DNA of 64,000 bases from Mesorhizobium mediterraneum (GTDB taxonomy: Bacteria; Pseudomonadota; Alphaproteobacteria; Rhizobiales; Rhizobiaceae). The DNA lies in the NCBI RefSeq assembly GCF_002284565.1, contig NZ_NPKI01000015.1:558001-622000 (forward strand), given 5' to 3'. A model generated the notes under the pieces. The model saw only the letters and a program-made list of their open reading frames with translations, was not told the origin of the DNA and did no database searches. The position numbers and the translations under genes are program-made. Within the stretch, counting starts at the first letter, position 1; every line of letters begins with the position of its first letter. This document shows, in pieces, positions 28,123-37,111 of the stretch.

Positions 28123-29304
28123 TCAGCTCGCCAGCGCCTGATCCAAATCCGCAATCAGATCATCGCCATCCTCGATCCCAGCGGACAACCGCACCAGCGA
28201 ATCCGAAATCCCGATTTCCGCGCGTTTTCCCGCCGGGATCGAGCCGTGCGTCATCAGCGCCGGGTGCTCGATCAGGCTTTCGACGCCGCCGAGGCTCTCG
28301 GCCAGCGTGAATAGTTGCGTGTGCTCGAGGAAGCGTTTCGTGCCCGCGAGGTCGCGGTCGAGCTCGACCGTTATCATGCCGCCGAAAGCGTGCATCTGCC
28401 GCCTGGCGGTGGCGTGCTGCGGATGGCTGGGGAGGCCGGGATAGATGACGCGGCGGATGTCGGGGCGGCTTTCCAGCCAGTGCGCGATCTTCTGGCCGTT
28501 CGAAGAATGGCGCTCCATCCTGAGCGCCAGCGTCTTGAGACCGCGCAGCGCCAGAAAGCTGTCGAACGGCCCGGATATGGCGCCGATGGCGTTCTGCAGA
28601 AACTTCAGCTGGTCGGCGAGATCCTTGCTGTCGCCGACCACGGCGACGCCGCCGACCATGTCGGAATGGCCATTGAGGTATTTGGTCGTCGAGTGGACTG
28701 ATATGTCGATGCCGAGTTCCAGCGGCCGTTGCAGATAGGGGCTGCAAAAGGTGTTGTCGGCGACCGAGAGCACGCCCCTGCGCTTGGCCAGTGCGGCCAC
28801 CGCTTCGAGGTCGACGACACGCAGCAGCGGGTTGGTCGGCGTCTCGACCCAGAGCATTTTGGTTTCCGGGCGGATCGCCGCCTCGACCGCCGCAAGATCG
28901 GTGAAGTCGACGAAGTCGACCTGCAGGTTTGCCGAGCGTTTGCGCACCCGCTCCAGCAGCCGGAAAGTGCCGCCATAGATGTCGTCGGTGGCGACGACAT
29001 GCGCGCCGGAATCGAGCAGCTCGAAAATGGTGGCGATCGCCGCCAGCCCGGAAGCGAAGGCGAAGGCATTGGTTCCGCTTTCGAGGTCGGCCACCGCGCG
29101 CTCGAAGGCAAAGCGGGTCGGATTCTGGCTGCGCGCATATTCAAAGCCCTTGTGCACGCCCGGGCTCTGCTGGCCATAGGTCGAGGTCGCATAGATCGGC
29201 ACCATCACCGCGCCGGTCGTCGGGTCGTGGCTCTGGCCGCCATGGATCGTGCGCGTCGAGAAGGCCAGACGGTTCCTGCCCGATACGGTGGCTTTGATGG
29301 TCAT
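28123..29304 (-). CDS. Cystathionine gamma-lyase/synthase family PLP enzyme
   Basis: This 393-residue Cys/Met-metabolism PLP enzyme has the motifs YARSQNPTRFAFERAVADLE, FASGLAAIATIFELL, and the PLP lysine in SVHSTTKYLNGHSDMVGG, plus the SLGGVESLIEHPALMTH segment. Family members either cleave cystathionine to cysteine or make it from homoserine esters. The start overlaps the cystathionine beta-synthase stop (ATGA), so the pair is co-translated. Partnership with a beta-synthase favours the lyase role, completing homocysteine to cysteine (reverse transsulfuration). Confidence 0.88.
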   Translation of the reverse strand: MTIKATVSGRNRLAFSTRTIHGGQSHDPTTGAVMVPIYATSTYGQQSPGVHKGFEYARSQNPTRFAFERAVADLESGTNAFAFASGLAAIATIFELLDSGAHVVATDDIYGGTFRLLERVRKRSANLQVDFVDFTDLAAVEAAIRPETKMLWVETPTNPLLRVVDLEAVAALAKRRGVLSVADNTFCSPYLQRPLELGIDISVHSTTKYLNGHSDMVGGVAVVGDSKDLADQLKFLQNAIGAISGPFDSFLALRGLKTLALRMERHSSNGQKIAHWLESRPDIRRVIYPGLPSHPQHATARRQMHAFGGMITVELDRDLAGTKRFLEHTQLFTLAESLGGVESLIEHPALMTHGSIPAGKRAEIGISDSLVRLSAGIEDGDDLIADLDQALAS

Positions 29305-30725
29305 CGGGCGCGCCTCAGATGGTTGATCAGGTCGATGCGGGTTATCAGCCCGATGAACTCGTCGCCGTCGAAGACGATGGCGACCTCGTTGCGATCGAAG
29401 ACCGGCAGCAGCGCGTCGAGCGTCTGGCTGGCCTGCAGCGTGTGCAGGGTGGAGGTCATCGCCGTGCGCACAGGGGCTTTGAAGCGGTCCCAGCGGCTGT
29501 CATAGGGGCCTTCGACGTGGGCGAGGATATCGCTTTCGTCGACGATACCGACGAGCTTGCCCTCATCCAGCACCGGCAATTGCGAGACATCCGAACGGCG
29601 CATGCGGCCATAGGCGTTGAGCAGGCTTTCGTCGGGGCCGACAAACACGGTGTCGCCGGTGCGGTGCGAGCGCATCACCAGATCGCGCAGATCGCCATGC
29701 TGCTCCTGCTCGGCAAGGCCCTGCTCGGCCAGCCAGAAATCGTCGAACACTTTCGACAGATATTTGTTGCCGCTGTCGCAGACGAAGGTGACGACGCGCT
29801 TCGGCACGGTCTGCTCGCGGCAATAGCGAAGCGCGGTCGAAAGCAGCGTGCCGGACGACGAGCCGGCGAGGATGCCTTCCCTGGAAAGCAGGTCGCGGAC
29901 CGCCAGCATGCTCTGCTTGTCGGTGATCGAGTAGGCCTTTTTGACCAGCGACAGATCGGCATTGGGCGGGACGAAATCCTCGCCGATGCCTTCCACGGTC
30001 CAGCTTCCGGCCTCTGTCATCTTGCCGGTCTTGATCAGCGGCGCCAGCACCGAGCCGACCGGATCGGCGAGAATCATCTCGGTTTTCGGCGAGACCTCAG
30101 CGAAATAGCGGCCAAGCCCGGTCAGCGTGCCGCCCGAGCCGACGCCGACGACCACCGCATCGACGTCACCATCGAGCTGTTGAAAGATTTCCGGGCCGGT
30201 CGTGGTTTCGTGGGCCAGCGGATTGGCGGGATTGGCGAACTGGTTGGCATAGAAGGCGCCGGGCAGCTCGGCGGCGATCTTTTCGGCCATGTCCTGATAG
30301 TATTCCGCGTGACCCTTGCCGACATCGGAACGGGTCATGCGCACTTCGGCGCCGAGCGCGCGCAGATGCTGGATTTTCTCGCGCGACATCTTGTCGGGCA
30401 CGACGAGGATGATGCGGTAGCCCTTGGGGATGCCGACCTGCGCGAGGCCGAGACCGGTGTTGCCGGCGGTCGCCTCGACGATGGTGCCCCCGCGCTTCAG
30501 CTTGCCCTGTTTTTCGGCGGCGGCAATCATCGACAGCGCGATGCGGTCCTTGATCGAGCCGCCGGGATTCTGGCTTTCAAGCTTGATGAACAGCCGGCAC
30601 TTGCCGATATCGAATTTGGTCAGCTCGACGACCGGCGTCTGCCCGATCAGATCGAGAACCGATGCATAGGGCGGACGCAGGCGGGACAGTTCATCGTCCC
30701 GTGCCACGATCTTATGCTTGCTCAT
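29301..30725 (-). CDS. Cystathionine beta-synthase
   Basis: The 474-residue protein has a fold-type II PLP domain (IGQTPVVELTK, the PLP lysine in NPGGSIKDRIALSM, EATAGNTGLGLAQ, GSGGTLTGLGRYF). Two C-terminal CBS domains follow (roughly residues 340-470: HRTGDTVFVGPDESLLNAYGR and LQASQTLDALLPVFDRNEVA). It condenses serine with homocysteine to cystathionine in the cytoplasm. No heme-binding N-terminal CPW motif is seen, as in other bacterial forms. The ATG at 30725 matches family N-termini; a longer in-frame reading extends into the repeat. It forms an operon with the gamma-lyase gene downstream. Confidence 0.9.
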   Translation of the reverse strand: MSKHKIVARDDELSRLRPPYASVLDLIGQTPVVELTKFDIGKCRLFIKLESQNPGGSIKDRIALSMIAAAEKQGKLKRGGTIVEATAGNTGLGLAQVGIPKGYRIILVVPDKMSREKIQHLRALGAEVRMTRSDVGKGHAEYYQDMAEKIAAELPGAFYANQFANPANPLAHETTTGPEIFQQLDGDVDAVVVGVGSGGTLTGLGRYFAEVSPKTEMILADPVGSVLAPLIKTGKMTEAGSWTVEGIGEDFVPPNADLSLVKKAYSITDKQSMLAVRDLLSREGILAGSSSGTLLSTALRYCREQTVPKRVVTFVCDSGNKYLSKVFDDFWLAEQGLAEQEQHGDLRDLVMRSHRTGDTVFVGPDESLLNAYGRMRRSDVSQLPVLDEGKLVGIVDESDILAHVEGPYDSRWDRFKAPVRTAMTSTLHTLQASQTLDALLPVFDRNEVAIVFDGDEFIGLITRIDLINHLRRAR

Positions 30726-30892
30726 ATCAGATGCTCCATGGTCAAGCGACCGCCTTGGGCAGGCTGTCAGCCTATCCTCTTTTCCAGCCGTTTGCAGTCT
30801 GAAAGAAGATAGATCGTGCCAATCCATTGGCCAGACGAGGAATGGGATTCCACGGCTGGAGGTGTGGGCCGCTCGCAAAAGGCTCCAGGACA

Positions 30893-31052
30893 GCGCCCCC
30901 CTCTGGCCTGCCGGCCATCTCCCCCACGAGGGGGAGATTGGATGTCGCAATGGGTTTCGCCAATCTCAAACGTTGAAAGAATGGCGCGGTCAGCGAAGCT
31001 GCCGATCTCCCTCCTTGTGGGGGAGATGTCCGGCAGGCCAGAGGGGGGCGCC
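30893..31052. repeat. Palindromic intergenic repeat, family B (copy 4)
   Basis: Bounded by GCGCCCCCCTCTGGCCTGCC and GGCAGGCCAGAGGGGGGCGC, which are perfect mirror images, with inner arms TCTCCCCCACGAGGGGGAGA and ATCTCCCTCCTTGTGGGGGA. It lies between the beta-synthase and FAD-protein genes; the rest of that 348-base gap holds nothing recognisable. Confidence 0.9.
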
Positions 31053-31073
31053 GTAGAGCGCCGACCCACAGCC

Positions 31074-32423
31074 CTAACCCAGCAACCGCTTCCCCAGCCG
31101 CGCGCATTGGACGCGAATATCTGGAATGGCGTCGATCTCGAAGAAGGTGCCGCGTGTCAGTGGCCCGACCGCCAGTATCTTGGCCGATACAGTGCCGTCG
31201 CCGGCGATGACCTCGCAATTGTCTGATACGTCGAGGCCAAGGCGCAGCGGATCCGGCCGGGCCAGCCCGCGGTCGACCAGCGACCGCACCACGCTGTTCG
31301 AGGTGGTCGAGATGTCCCTGGCGATGCCGCTGCAATCGTAGATGCGGGCGATTTCGAACGTTTCGAGACGCTGCGTGTGGCGGGACTGGACCTGCACTGT
31401 GAATTCGTCGCCCGCCGTGATGTCGACGACGCGCCCGGCGACAAGCCGGATGCGTCCCTTTTGAACCGCCTCGGTGACACGGCCGTAGACTTCCGGCGCC
31501 ATGCGATGGCGGTGGATGTCCCACCATGCCTTGGTGTGCTCGACAAAGCGGCGCTTGGCCGAGGACGGCCAGTTCTGCCAGATTTTCTGGTTGAAGGGCC
31601 TCAGACCATCGACGACATCGCGCCAGTCGATGCCGGCTTTCTGGTTTTCCCGGATCAGGTCGCGGAACCACCCGACGAAATAGGAGAGCTGGGTGCCGAG
31701 CGGAATATCGGCAACGTCGAGCTTGATCGGGTTGCCCTTGCGGTGCGGCGAAGGCAGCAGGCCGCGCCGTGACACCGCGACGATATCGCCGCGATGGCCG
31801 CGCTGTTCGAGCGACAGGAACGCATCGACCATGCTCAAGCCAGTGCCCAGCACCAGGACTCGGGCCTCGGGGTCCAGCGCGGTGTCGGCTTCCGATCCCA
31901 TCCTGATCGCGTGGCCCTGGCCGGCGCCCGGCTCCTCGTCATGTCCGGTCGCCAGCACGGCAAGGTGGGCGACGACGCTGGTGCCGTTGGCCAGCGCCAC
32001 CTCGACCCCGGATGCGGTCGGCGAGATCGACAGGCTCTCCTCGCGGATCAGGCGAAGGCGCCCCGTCTCGCGGGCCTCAAGCTCGTCCAGCAGCTCCTTC
32101 AGATAGCGGGCATAGACACTGCGCGGCGCGTAGACCGGCGCCTGCTCCGGGGTTGCCAGGCCGCGTTCGAGCAGCCAGCGCCAGAAATTGCCGGGGTCGT
32201 CGGCATAGGCGCTCATGCCGGCCGCGCTGACATTCAGCACATGCGCCGACAGCAGCGTGGAATAGGCGATGCCCTGGCCGAAATGCGGGCGCTTTTCGAT
32301 CAGCGTGACGCGGAGATCGGGATTGGGCGACTTCAACAGATGCGCGGCAAGGACGACGCCGCTGGCGCCGCCACCGACGATAATGATCGAATTTGGGATG
32401 ATCGAATTTGCGCGACTGGTCAT
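31074..32423 (-). CDS. FAD/NAD(P)-binding protein, possible oxygenase or reductase
   Basis: The 449-residue flavoprotein has the FAD fingerprint [20 protein letters not shown], an internal second dinucleotide site ([17 protein letters not shown]), and an ATGHDEEPG motif typical of FAD-NAD(P) monooxygenase-like folds. The precise reaction is unknown. It is 61 bases downstream of the Rrf2 gene and on the same strand, close to sulfonate uptake and cystathionine genes, so a role in sulfur-compound oxidation or reduction is inferred. The first codons contain a 15-bp tandem duplication ([10 protein letters not shown]). Start 32423 is uncertain. Confidence 0.68.
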   Translation of the reverse strand: MTSRANSIIPNSIIIVGGGASGVVLAAHLLKSPNPDLRVTLIEKRPHFGQGIAYSTLLSAHVLNVSAAGMSAYADDPGNFWRWLLERGLATPEQAPVYAPRSVYARYLKELLDELEARETGRLRLIREESLSISPTASGVEVALANGTSVVAHLAVLATGHDEEPGAGQGHAIRMGSEADTALDPEARVLVLGTGLSMVDAFLSLEQRGHRGDIVAVSRRGLLPSPHRKGNPIKLDVADIPLGTQLSYFVGWFRDLIRENQKAGIDWRDVVDGLRPFNQKIWQNWPSSAKRRFVEHTKAWWDIHRHRMAPEVYGRVTEAVQKGRIRLVAGRVVDITAGDEFTVQVQSRHTQRLETFEIARIYDCSGIARDISTTSNSVVRSLVDRGLARPDPLRLGLDVSDNCEVIAGDGTVSAKILAVGPLTRGTFFEIDAIPDIRVQCARLGKRLLG

Positions 32424-32484
32424 GCGCGCACCAATTGCCTCAGGAGCCAATGGTTCCAGCGTTGCTGGTTCAGGCTTTGTTGGC

Positions 32485-32937
32485 TCAGGCCTGGATTTCC
32501 AACGCAACCGAAAGGTCTTCGTCGCTGGCGATATCGCGCATCTCGGCGAGGCTGCGCTGATCCAGCACCTCGGCGATCGCTTGCCGGACCTCCAGCATCA
32601 GGTGTCGGACTTGGCATGTCGCCTCGTTACAGTCTTCACAGCGCTGATACCGGGTGCGGCTGGCGCAGGGAATGGGGGCCAGCGGCCCGTCGAGCACGCG
32701 CACGACATGGCCGATCTTGATTTCATCCGCCGGCCGCGCCAAGCGATAGCCGCCCTCCTTGCCCTTGCGGCTCTGGACGAAACCGGCATTGCGCAATTCG
32801 CCGAGGATGGCGTCGAGAAACTTCTTCGGAATGTTGTTTCCGGTGGCGATATCGCCGACGAAGGCGAGCTGTCCAACCGGCAGCCGTGCAAGATGCACGA
32901 GCGCCTTGAGGCCGTACTTGCCCTTTTTTGTGAGCAT
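32485..32937 (-). CDS. Rrf2-family regulator with a C-terminal cysteine cluster
   Basis: This 150-residue DNA-binding regulator begins MLTKKGKYGLKALVHLARL, the Rrf2 winged-helix start, with FVQSRKGKEGGYRLARP as the wing. It carries CASRTRYQRCEDCNEATC, a C-x8-C-x2-C-x4-C array that differs from the three-Cys spacing of IscR and NsrR and could bind a cluster or metal, or sense redox or sulfur state. It is divergent from the sulfonate transporter and upstream of the FAD gene, so those are its likely targets. Start 32937 is chosen because longer versions lack family similarity. Confidence 0.85.
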   Translation of the reverse strand: MLTKKGKYGLKALVHLARLPVGQLAFVGDIATGNNIPKKFLDAILGELRNAGFVQSRKGKEGGYRLARPADEIKIGHVVRVLDGPLAPIPCASRTRYQRCEDCNEATCQVRHLMLEVRQAIAEVLDQRSLAEMRDIASDEDLSVALEIQA

Positions 32938-33017
32938 AGACCGAACGTTTCTCTGTCGTGCGATGGCGCAGGGCCACCGGTTGTGAAACGCCTGGCGTGG
33001 GTCCCCACCGCGGCCAA

Positions 33018-33058
33018 GCTTGTATGACACATAATTTCTAGTGACATGATATACAAGC
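33018..33058. promoter_or_regulatory. Inverted repeat in the Rrf2/tau divergent region
   Basis: Perfect 8-base arms GCTTGTAT (33018-33025) and ATACAAGC (33051-33058) flank an AT-rich centre in otherwise GC-rich DNA. It lies about 80 bases upstream of the Rrf2 start. A second AT-rich segment with the palindrome ACTATAGT lies near 33220. They are candidate promoter or operator elements for Rrf2 and tauA. The rest of the 614-base gap shows no gene. Confidence 0.45.
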
Positions 33059-33551
33059 CAGTTGCTGTTGATTTTGCTTGGTTTTCAAGCCGTGGCAGCG
33101 ATTTTGGGCCAGGCTTGTGACGCCGAGGACACGGAGCATGTGGGCCGATGCCACGAGCGATCGCCGGAGCACGGTGGGTATGGTCGCTCATCTCGTCAAC
33201 TCCCTAAGTCGATAAGAATACTATAGTTACTCGCGAAGACAGGGAATGAGGTTCCAATTTATCGCTTGTTTGAAGTATGGATTTACCGGACTGGCGCTGG
33301 ATCGGGAATTGAAGTTCACCCCGATTACTGCCGGTCGCACCCAGCACCGTAATGGCTTCGACCAAGCTCCAAGGTTTTAGTGCCACCTGTAGCAACGACC
33401 CCGCCGCAGCCGCTCTATCCGCTCGCCAGCCCGTCGCCGACAGCTTTTTTCCACCAACCCCGCCGCCGTTGGAAGGATTTAACTCTACAAGAACGATAGA
33501 AATACCTGACTATGCAGGCCAGTCCGGTTTTCTCTTTTCAAGGAGCCTTTC

Positions 33552-34565
33552 ATGTCCACCATTTCACGACGCATCGTTCTCCTGTCGTCGGCAGCCCTTG
33601 CGGGCGCCGCCTTCCTCGGCCCGGCCCAGGCGCAAGACCTCAAGATCACCATCGGCTACCAGACGGTGGTCGAGCCCTCGAAAGTGCCGCAGGCAGACGG
33701 CGTCTACGAGAGCACGACCAAGGCGGCCATCGACTGGCGGAAATTCGACTCCGGCGCCGATGTGATCGCCGCCGTCGCTTCCGGTTCGGTCGACATCGGC
33801 TATGTCGGGTCGAGCCCGCTGGCTGCCGCGGCCAGCCGTGAGCTTCCGATCCAGACCATTTTCATCGTCGGCCTGATCGGCGAATCCGAGGCCCTTGTCG
33901 CCCGTAACGGCGCCAGCATCGAAAAGGTCGCCGACCTCGCCGGCAAGAAAGTGGCCGTGCCTTTCGTCTCGACGACGCATTACAGCCTGCTTGCCGCGCT
34001 GAAGCATGAGGGCGTCGATCCGAAGTCGGTCGAAATCCTCAATCTCAGGCCGCCGGAGATCGCGGCGGCCTGGGCGCGCGGCGACATCGACGCGGCCTAT
34101 GTCTGGGATCCGGCGCTCGGCCAGATCAAGACGTCCGGCAAGGTTGTGGTGGACTCCTCACAGGTCGCCGCCTGGGGCGCGCCGACCTTCGACGCCTGGA
34201 TCGTGCGCACCGATTTCGCCGAGAAGAATCCGGAAGCGGTGCGCGACTTCGTCAAGGTGACGGGTGCGGCCTACGCCGAGTTCCTGGCCAAGCCGGACGC
34301 ATGGTCGGTGTCGTCGCCACAAGCGGCAAAGATCGCCAAGCTCACCGGCGCCAAGCTGGACGACGTGCCGCTGCTGCTCAAGGGCTATGTCTTCCCGACG
34401 CTCGGAGAGCAGGCCTCGGACAAGTTCCTCGGCGGCGGCACGGTCAAGGCTGTGGAGGCGACATCGGCCTTCCTCAAGGAGCAGGGCAAGGTCGACGCCG
34501 TGCTGCCGGATTACTCGAAATACATATCGTCGAAATATGTCAGCGAGGCGCTGGCTTCGAACTGA
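33552..34565 (+). CDS. tauA: Taurine/sulfonate ABC transporter substrate-binding protein
   Basis: The 337-residue periplasmic protein has a Sec signal (RRIVLLSSAALAGAAFLGPAQAQ). The mature start KITIGYQTVVEPSKVPQADG is that of TauA-type proteins of the SsuA/TauA/THI5 family, with IGYVGSSPLAAAASRELPI and PPEIAAAWARGDIDAAYVW further on. It should deliver taurine or a related sulfonate to TauBC. An AAGGAGCC ribosome site precedes the ATG. It is the first gene of a tauABC operon that lies divergent to the Rrf2 regulator. No tauD dioxygenase follows in the window. Confidence 0.88.
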   Translation: MSTISRRIVLLSSAALAGAAFLGPAQAQDLKITIGYQTVVEPSKVPQADGVYESTTKAAIDWRKFDSGADVIAAVASGSVDIGYVGSSPLAAAASRELPIQTIFIVGLIGESEALVARNGASIEKVADLAGKKVAVPFVSTTHYSLLAALKHEGVDPKSVEILNLRPPEIAAAWARGDIDAAYVWDPALGQIKTSGKVVVDSSQVAAWGAPTFDAWIVRTDFAEKNPEAVRDFVKVTGAAYAEFLAKPDAWSVSSPQAAKIAKLTGAKLDDVPLLLKGYVFPTLGEQASDKFLGGGTVKAVEATSAFLKEQGKVDAVLPDYSKYISSKYVSEALASN

Positions 34566-34610
34566 CGCCAAACGCGCGCGGTTCTCCTTCCCTGACGCCG
34601 CGTGCTGTCT

Positions 34611-34644
34611 GCCCCGAACCGCTGACGAGGAGCGGCTTCGGGGC
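34611..34644 (+). promoter_or_regulatory. Intercistronic hairpin between tauA and tauB
   Basis: GCCCCGAACCGCT pairs with AGCGGCTTCGGGGC (one bulged base) around the loop GACGAGG. No T-run follows. Hairpins after binding-protein genes often protect the upstream mRNA and lower the expression of the transporter core, which is the likely role here. Confidence 0.5.
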
Positions 34645-34677
34645 AGGCGGATTCTCTCAAAGATTCTGCGAGGCCAC

Positions 34678-35445
34678 ATGACGCATCTCGTGCTCGACAA
34701 AGTCTCTGTCCATTATGACGGCCAGCCGGCCGTCGAGCGCGTGTCGATCGATGTCGCCAAGCACGACTTCGTCGTTCTGGTCGGCCGCTCCGGCTGCGGC
34801 AAGACCTCGCTGCTCAATGTTGCCGCCGGCCTGGTCGAGCCGGTGCGCGGCAGCGCCACGATCGGCGGCAGGCCGATCACCGCGCCCGGCTCGGACCGGG
34901 CCGTCGTGTTCCAGAACGACGCGCTGTTTCCGTGGCTGACCGCACGGGAGAATGTCGCCTTTGCTCTCAGGCTGCGCGGCGCACTGCCAGCTGAGCGGAC
35001 ACGGCGCGCCGACGAGCTGCTCAGGCTGGTGAAGCTCGACGGCGCCGGCGACAAGCATATCTGGGAGCTTTCCGGCGGCATGCGCCAGCGCGTCGGGCTG
35101 GCCCGGGCACTCGCCGCCGAACCGCAATTCCTGCTGCTCGACGAGCCGCTGGGCGCGCTCGACGCGCTGACGCGCGAGCGCATGCAGACGACGCTGCTCG
35201 ATCTGTGGACCGCAAGCCATGTCGGCGTGCTGATGGTCACGCATGGCATAGAGGAAGCGCTGGTGCTCGCCACCCGCATCGTGGTGCTGGCGCCCGGGCC
35301 GGGCCGGGTGGTGCGGACGTTCGAAACCGGCTTCAGCCGGCGCTATGCGGCCGGCGAGCCCATCCGCGCCATCAAGGCCGATCCGGCCTTCGCGGCGTCC
35401 CGCGGCGAGCTGACCGACGCGATCTTCGAGGGAGAGGCGGCATGA
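34678..35445 (+). CDS. tauB: Taurine/sulfonate ABC transporter ATPase
   Basis: The 255-residue ATP-binding subunit has Walker A GRSGCGKTS, the Q-loop VFQNDALFPWLTARENV typical of the TauB/SsuB/NitD family, the signature LSGGMRQRVGLARAL, and Walker B FLLLDEPLGALDALTRE. The H-loop is VTHGIEEAL. The ATG at 34678 fits the family N-terminus; a longer frame overlaps tauA. The stop overlaps tauC (ATGA). Confidence 0.9.
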   Translation: MTHLVLDKVSVHYDGQPAVERVSIDVAKHDFVVLVGRSGCGKTSLLNVAAGLVEPVRGSATIGGRPITAPGSDRAVVFQNDALFPWLTARENVAFALRLRGALPAERTRRADELLRLVKLDGAGDKHIWELSGGMRQRVGLARALAAEPQFLLLDEPLGALDALTRERMQTTLLDLWTASHVGVLMVTHGIEEALVLATRIVVLAPGPGRVVRTFETGFSRRYAAGEPIRAIKADPAFAASRGELTDAIFEGEAA

Positions 35446-36314
35446 CCGTCTCCTCCTACACGGAACGGCCAATTGCCAATACCGGCGCCAAGGCCGACGA
35501 GACCGACGCCTTGTCGGTGCCGTGGTCGCGGCCGCGGCCAAAACGGGGCCGGGTTTCGGCGCGCGTGGTCAGCGCTGTCACCATTCTGGCGGTGCTGGCG
35601 GCATGGGCGCTGTCGGCTCGCCTGCAACTTGTGTCGCCGGTCTTTCTACCGTCGCCTGCCGCCGTCTGGATCAAATTCATTGCCGTCGTCCGCGACGGTT
35701 TTGTGGACGCGACGCTCGTCCAGCATATCGTCGCCAGCCTGGGCCGCGTGTTCGCGGCGCTGGTCGCGGCCGTCATCGTCGGCGTCCCCGTCGGGTTGGC
35801 CATCGGCACCAGCGTGATAGGTCGCGGTATCTTCGATCCGCTGCTGGAATTCCTGCGGCCGATCCCGCCGCTCGCCTATCTGCCGCTGGTCATCATCTGG
35901 TTCGGCATCGGCGAGCCGTCAAAGATCCTGGTGATCGCCATCGCCATGCTGGCGCCGGTCGCGCTGTCGACGGCTTCGGGCGTTCGCGGCGTCTCGCAGG
36001 AACGCGTCAACGCGGCCCGTTCGCTTGGCGCGACGCGGGCGCAGGTCATACGGCATGTGATCCTGCCCAGCGCCCTGCCCTCGATCCTGACCGGCCTGCG
36101 CATCGCGCTTGGCGCCGGCTGGTCGACCTTGGTCGCCGCCGAGCTGGTGGCGGCGACGCGCGGGCTTGGCTTCATGATCCAGTCGGCCGCCCAGTTCCTC
36201 GTCACCGACGTGGTGGTGATGGGCATCCTGGTGATCGCTGCCATCGCCTTCGTGCTCGAATTCATCATTCGCAGGCTCGAGCGCGCGCTCGTTCCATGGG
36301 CAGGACGGGAGTGA
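35442..36314 (+). CDS. tauC: Taurine/sulfonate ABC transporter permease
   Basis: This 290-residue inner-membrane permease has about six helices after a cytoplasmic N-terminal tail of roughly 40 residues. The EAA-type loop that contacts the ATPase is visible as RVNAARSLGATRAQVIRHVILPSALPSI. FLRPIPPLAYLPLVIIWFGIG is characteristic of the TauC/SsuC group. The start overlaps tauB by four bases, and a 62-codon gene follows after 17 bases. Confidence 0.9.
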   Translation: MTVSSYTERPIANTGAKADETDALSVPWSRPRPKRGRVSARVVSAVTILAVLAAWALSARLQLVSPVFLPSPAAVWIKFIAVVRDGFVDATLVQHIVASLGRVFAALVAAVIVGVPVGLAIGTSVIGRGIFDPLLEFLRPIPPLAYLPLVIIWFGIGEPSKILVIAIAMLAPVALSTASGVRGVSQERVNAARSLGATRAQVIRHVILPSALPSILTGLRIALGAGWSTLVAAELVAATRGLGFMIQSAAQFLVTDVVVMGILVIAAIAFVLEFIIRRLERALVPWAGRE

Positions 36315-36331
36315 ACAAAGGAGAGACAGTG

Positions 36332-36520
36332 ATGGACCATTCCACCGCAACGCTGTTTGCCTTTCTTGGCAGCCGGCTTCGCCTGATCCAGGCCAGGGAC
36401 AGTCAGGCGGCCGAGGACGAGCCCAGATCGCCAGTCCCCGTCCAATTGGACGCCGGGCGCAGCCGCCTGCCGCCGCGCGACGAAAGCTTCTACTGGGCCT
36501 GGCAGTATTGGTCACAGTGA
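36332..36520 (+). CDS. Small hypothetical protein at the end of the tau operon
   Basis: The 62-residue peptide begins MDHSTATLFAFLGSRLRLIQ and ends ESFYWAWQYWSQ, with charged residues between and no cysteine or membrane helix. An AAAGGAGAGACAG ribosome site is well placed, and the gap after tauC is 17 bases, which argues for real translation. The function is unknown; an aromatic tail and an operon position suggest a small regulator or transporter accessory. Confidence 0.5.
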   Translation: MDHSTATLFAFLGSRLRLIQARDSQAAEDEPRSPVPVQLDAGRSRLPPRDESFYWAWQYWSQ

Positions 36521-36559
36521 ATAGCGCGACCCGGCTCCCGCGCCATCTGGTCTGGTCCC

Positions 36560-36622
36560 TGCAACAAACCGCTGCGCACCCCGGTCCAAGCCCAAGGCTT
36601 GCTCTGAACGCCATGCATTGGG
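36560..36622. repeat. Degenerate REP-like element, copy 3 of the mepA-type family
   Basis: CCGCTGCGCACCCCGGTCCAAGCCC and GAACGCCATGCATTGG follow the order of the mepA element (CCGCTGCGCACC, TTCAAGCCC, GCGACATGCATTAG) with several substitutions. It abuts the stop of the small membrane protein gene. Confidence 0.6.
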
Positions 36623-36808
36623 TCAACCGCGCGAACGGTTCGCCCACACCAATCCCACCAGCCCGACCAGCATGGCGACGATGCCGATATAGAGCCATTG
36701 CGACTGGCCGGTCATGAAGCTGCCGCCGACGAGGCCGATGCCTTGCAGCGACCAGAGCGCACCAATGGCGAGCACCAACAACGCCAGCAGATTCTTGATC
36801 AATCTCAT
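36623..36808 (-). CDS. Small two-helix membrane protein
   Basis: The 61-residue product has two hydrophobic segments, LLALLVLAIGALWSLQGIGLV and LYIGIVAMLVGLVGLVWA, with a short polar loop and a basic tail (NRSRG). Small proteins of this pattern are common in rhizobia; no function is known. The ATG at 36808 has GGAAGGAAA upstream. The 303 bases between this gene and rlpA hold nothing else recognisable. Confidence 0.6.
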   Translation of the reverse strand: MRLIKNLLALLVLAIGALWSLQGIGLVGGSFMTGQSQWLYIGIVAMLVGLVGLVWANRSRG

Positions 36809-37111
36809 CGCCGGAATTTCCTTCCCAAGTCGATCGTCAATTGCGCCATGACCGTGATGCAAGAGCGAAAGGAAGCGACCCTATCGCGCTCACCTGACCT
36901 TGCATCTTAACGTCTGATCTTGATGACGACATCTCGAAGATCAGCGCGAAGATCATCGAAGACTCGCAACCAGCCAGCAGAAAACTCTGACAGACTGTTT
37001 CGCGCCGACTCCAAACGTGTGCCGCTGCCACGGAACTGCCGGGCCTTTGCCGCATTTCCTGCCTTATTCGCCTCCAACGGCTTGGGTCTGTCAACGGAGA
37101 CATTCCCAAAC

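Noticed and set aside
30726-30892. SAM or cobalamin riboswitch upstream of the cystathionine operon
   Set aside because: No conserved riboswitch core could be recognised by eye; a covariance-model search would be needed.
33204-33395. 63-codon minus-strand frame in the Rrf2-tauA gap
   Set aside because: No ribosome site, no recognisable domain, and composition like that of the surrounding non-coding DNA.
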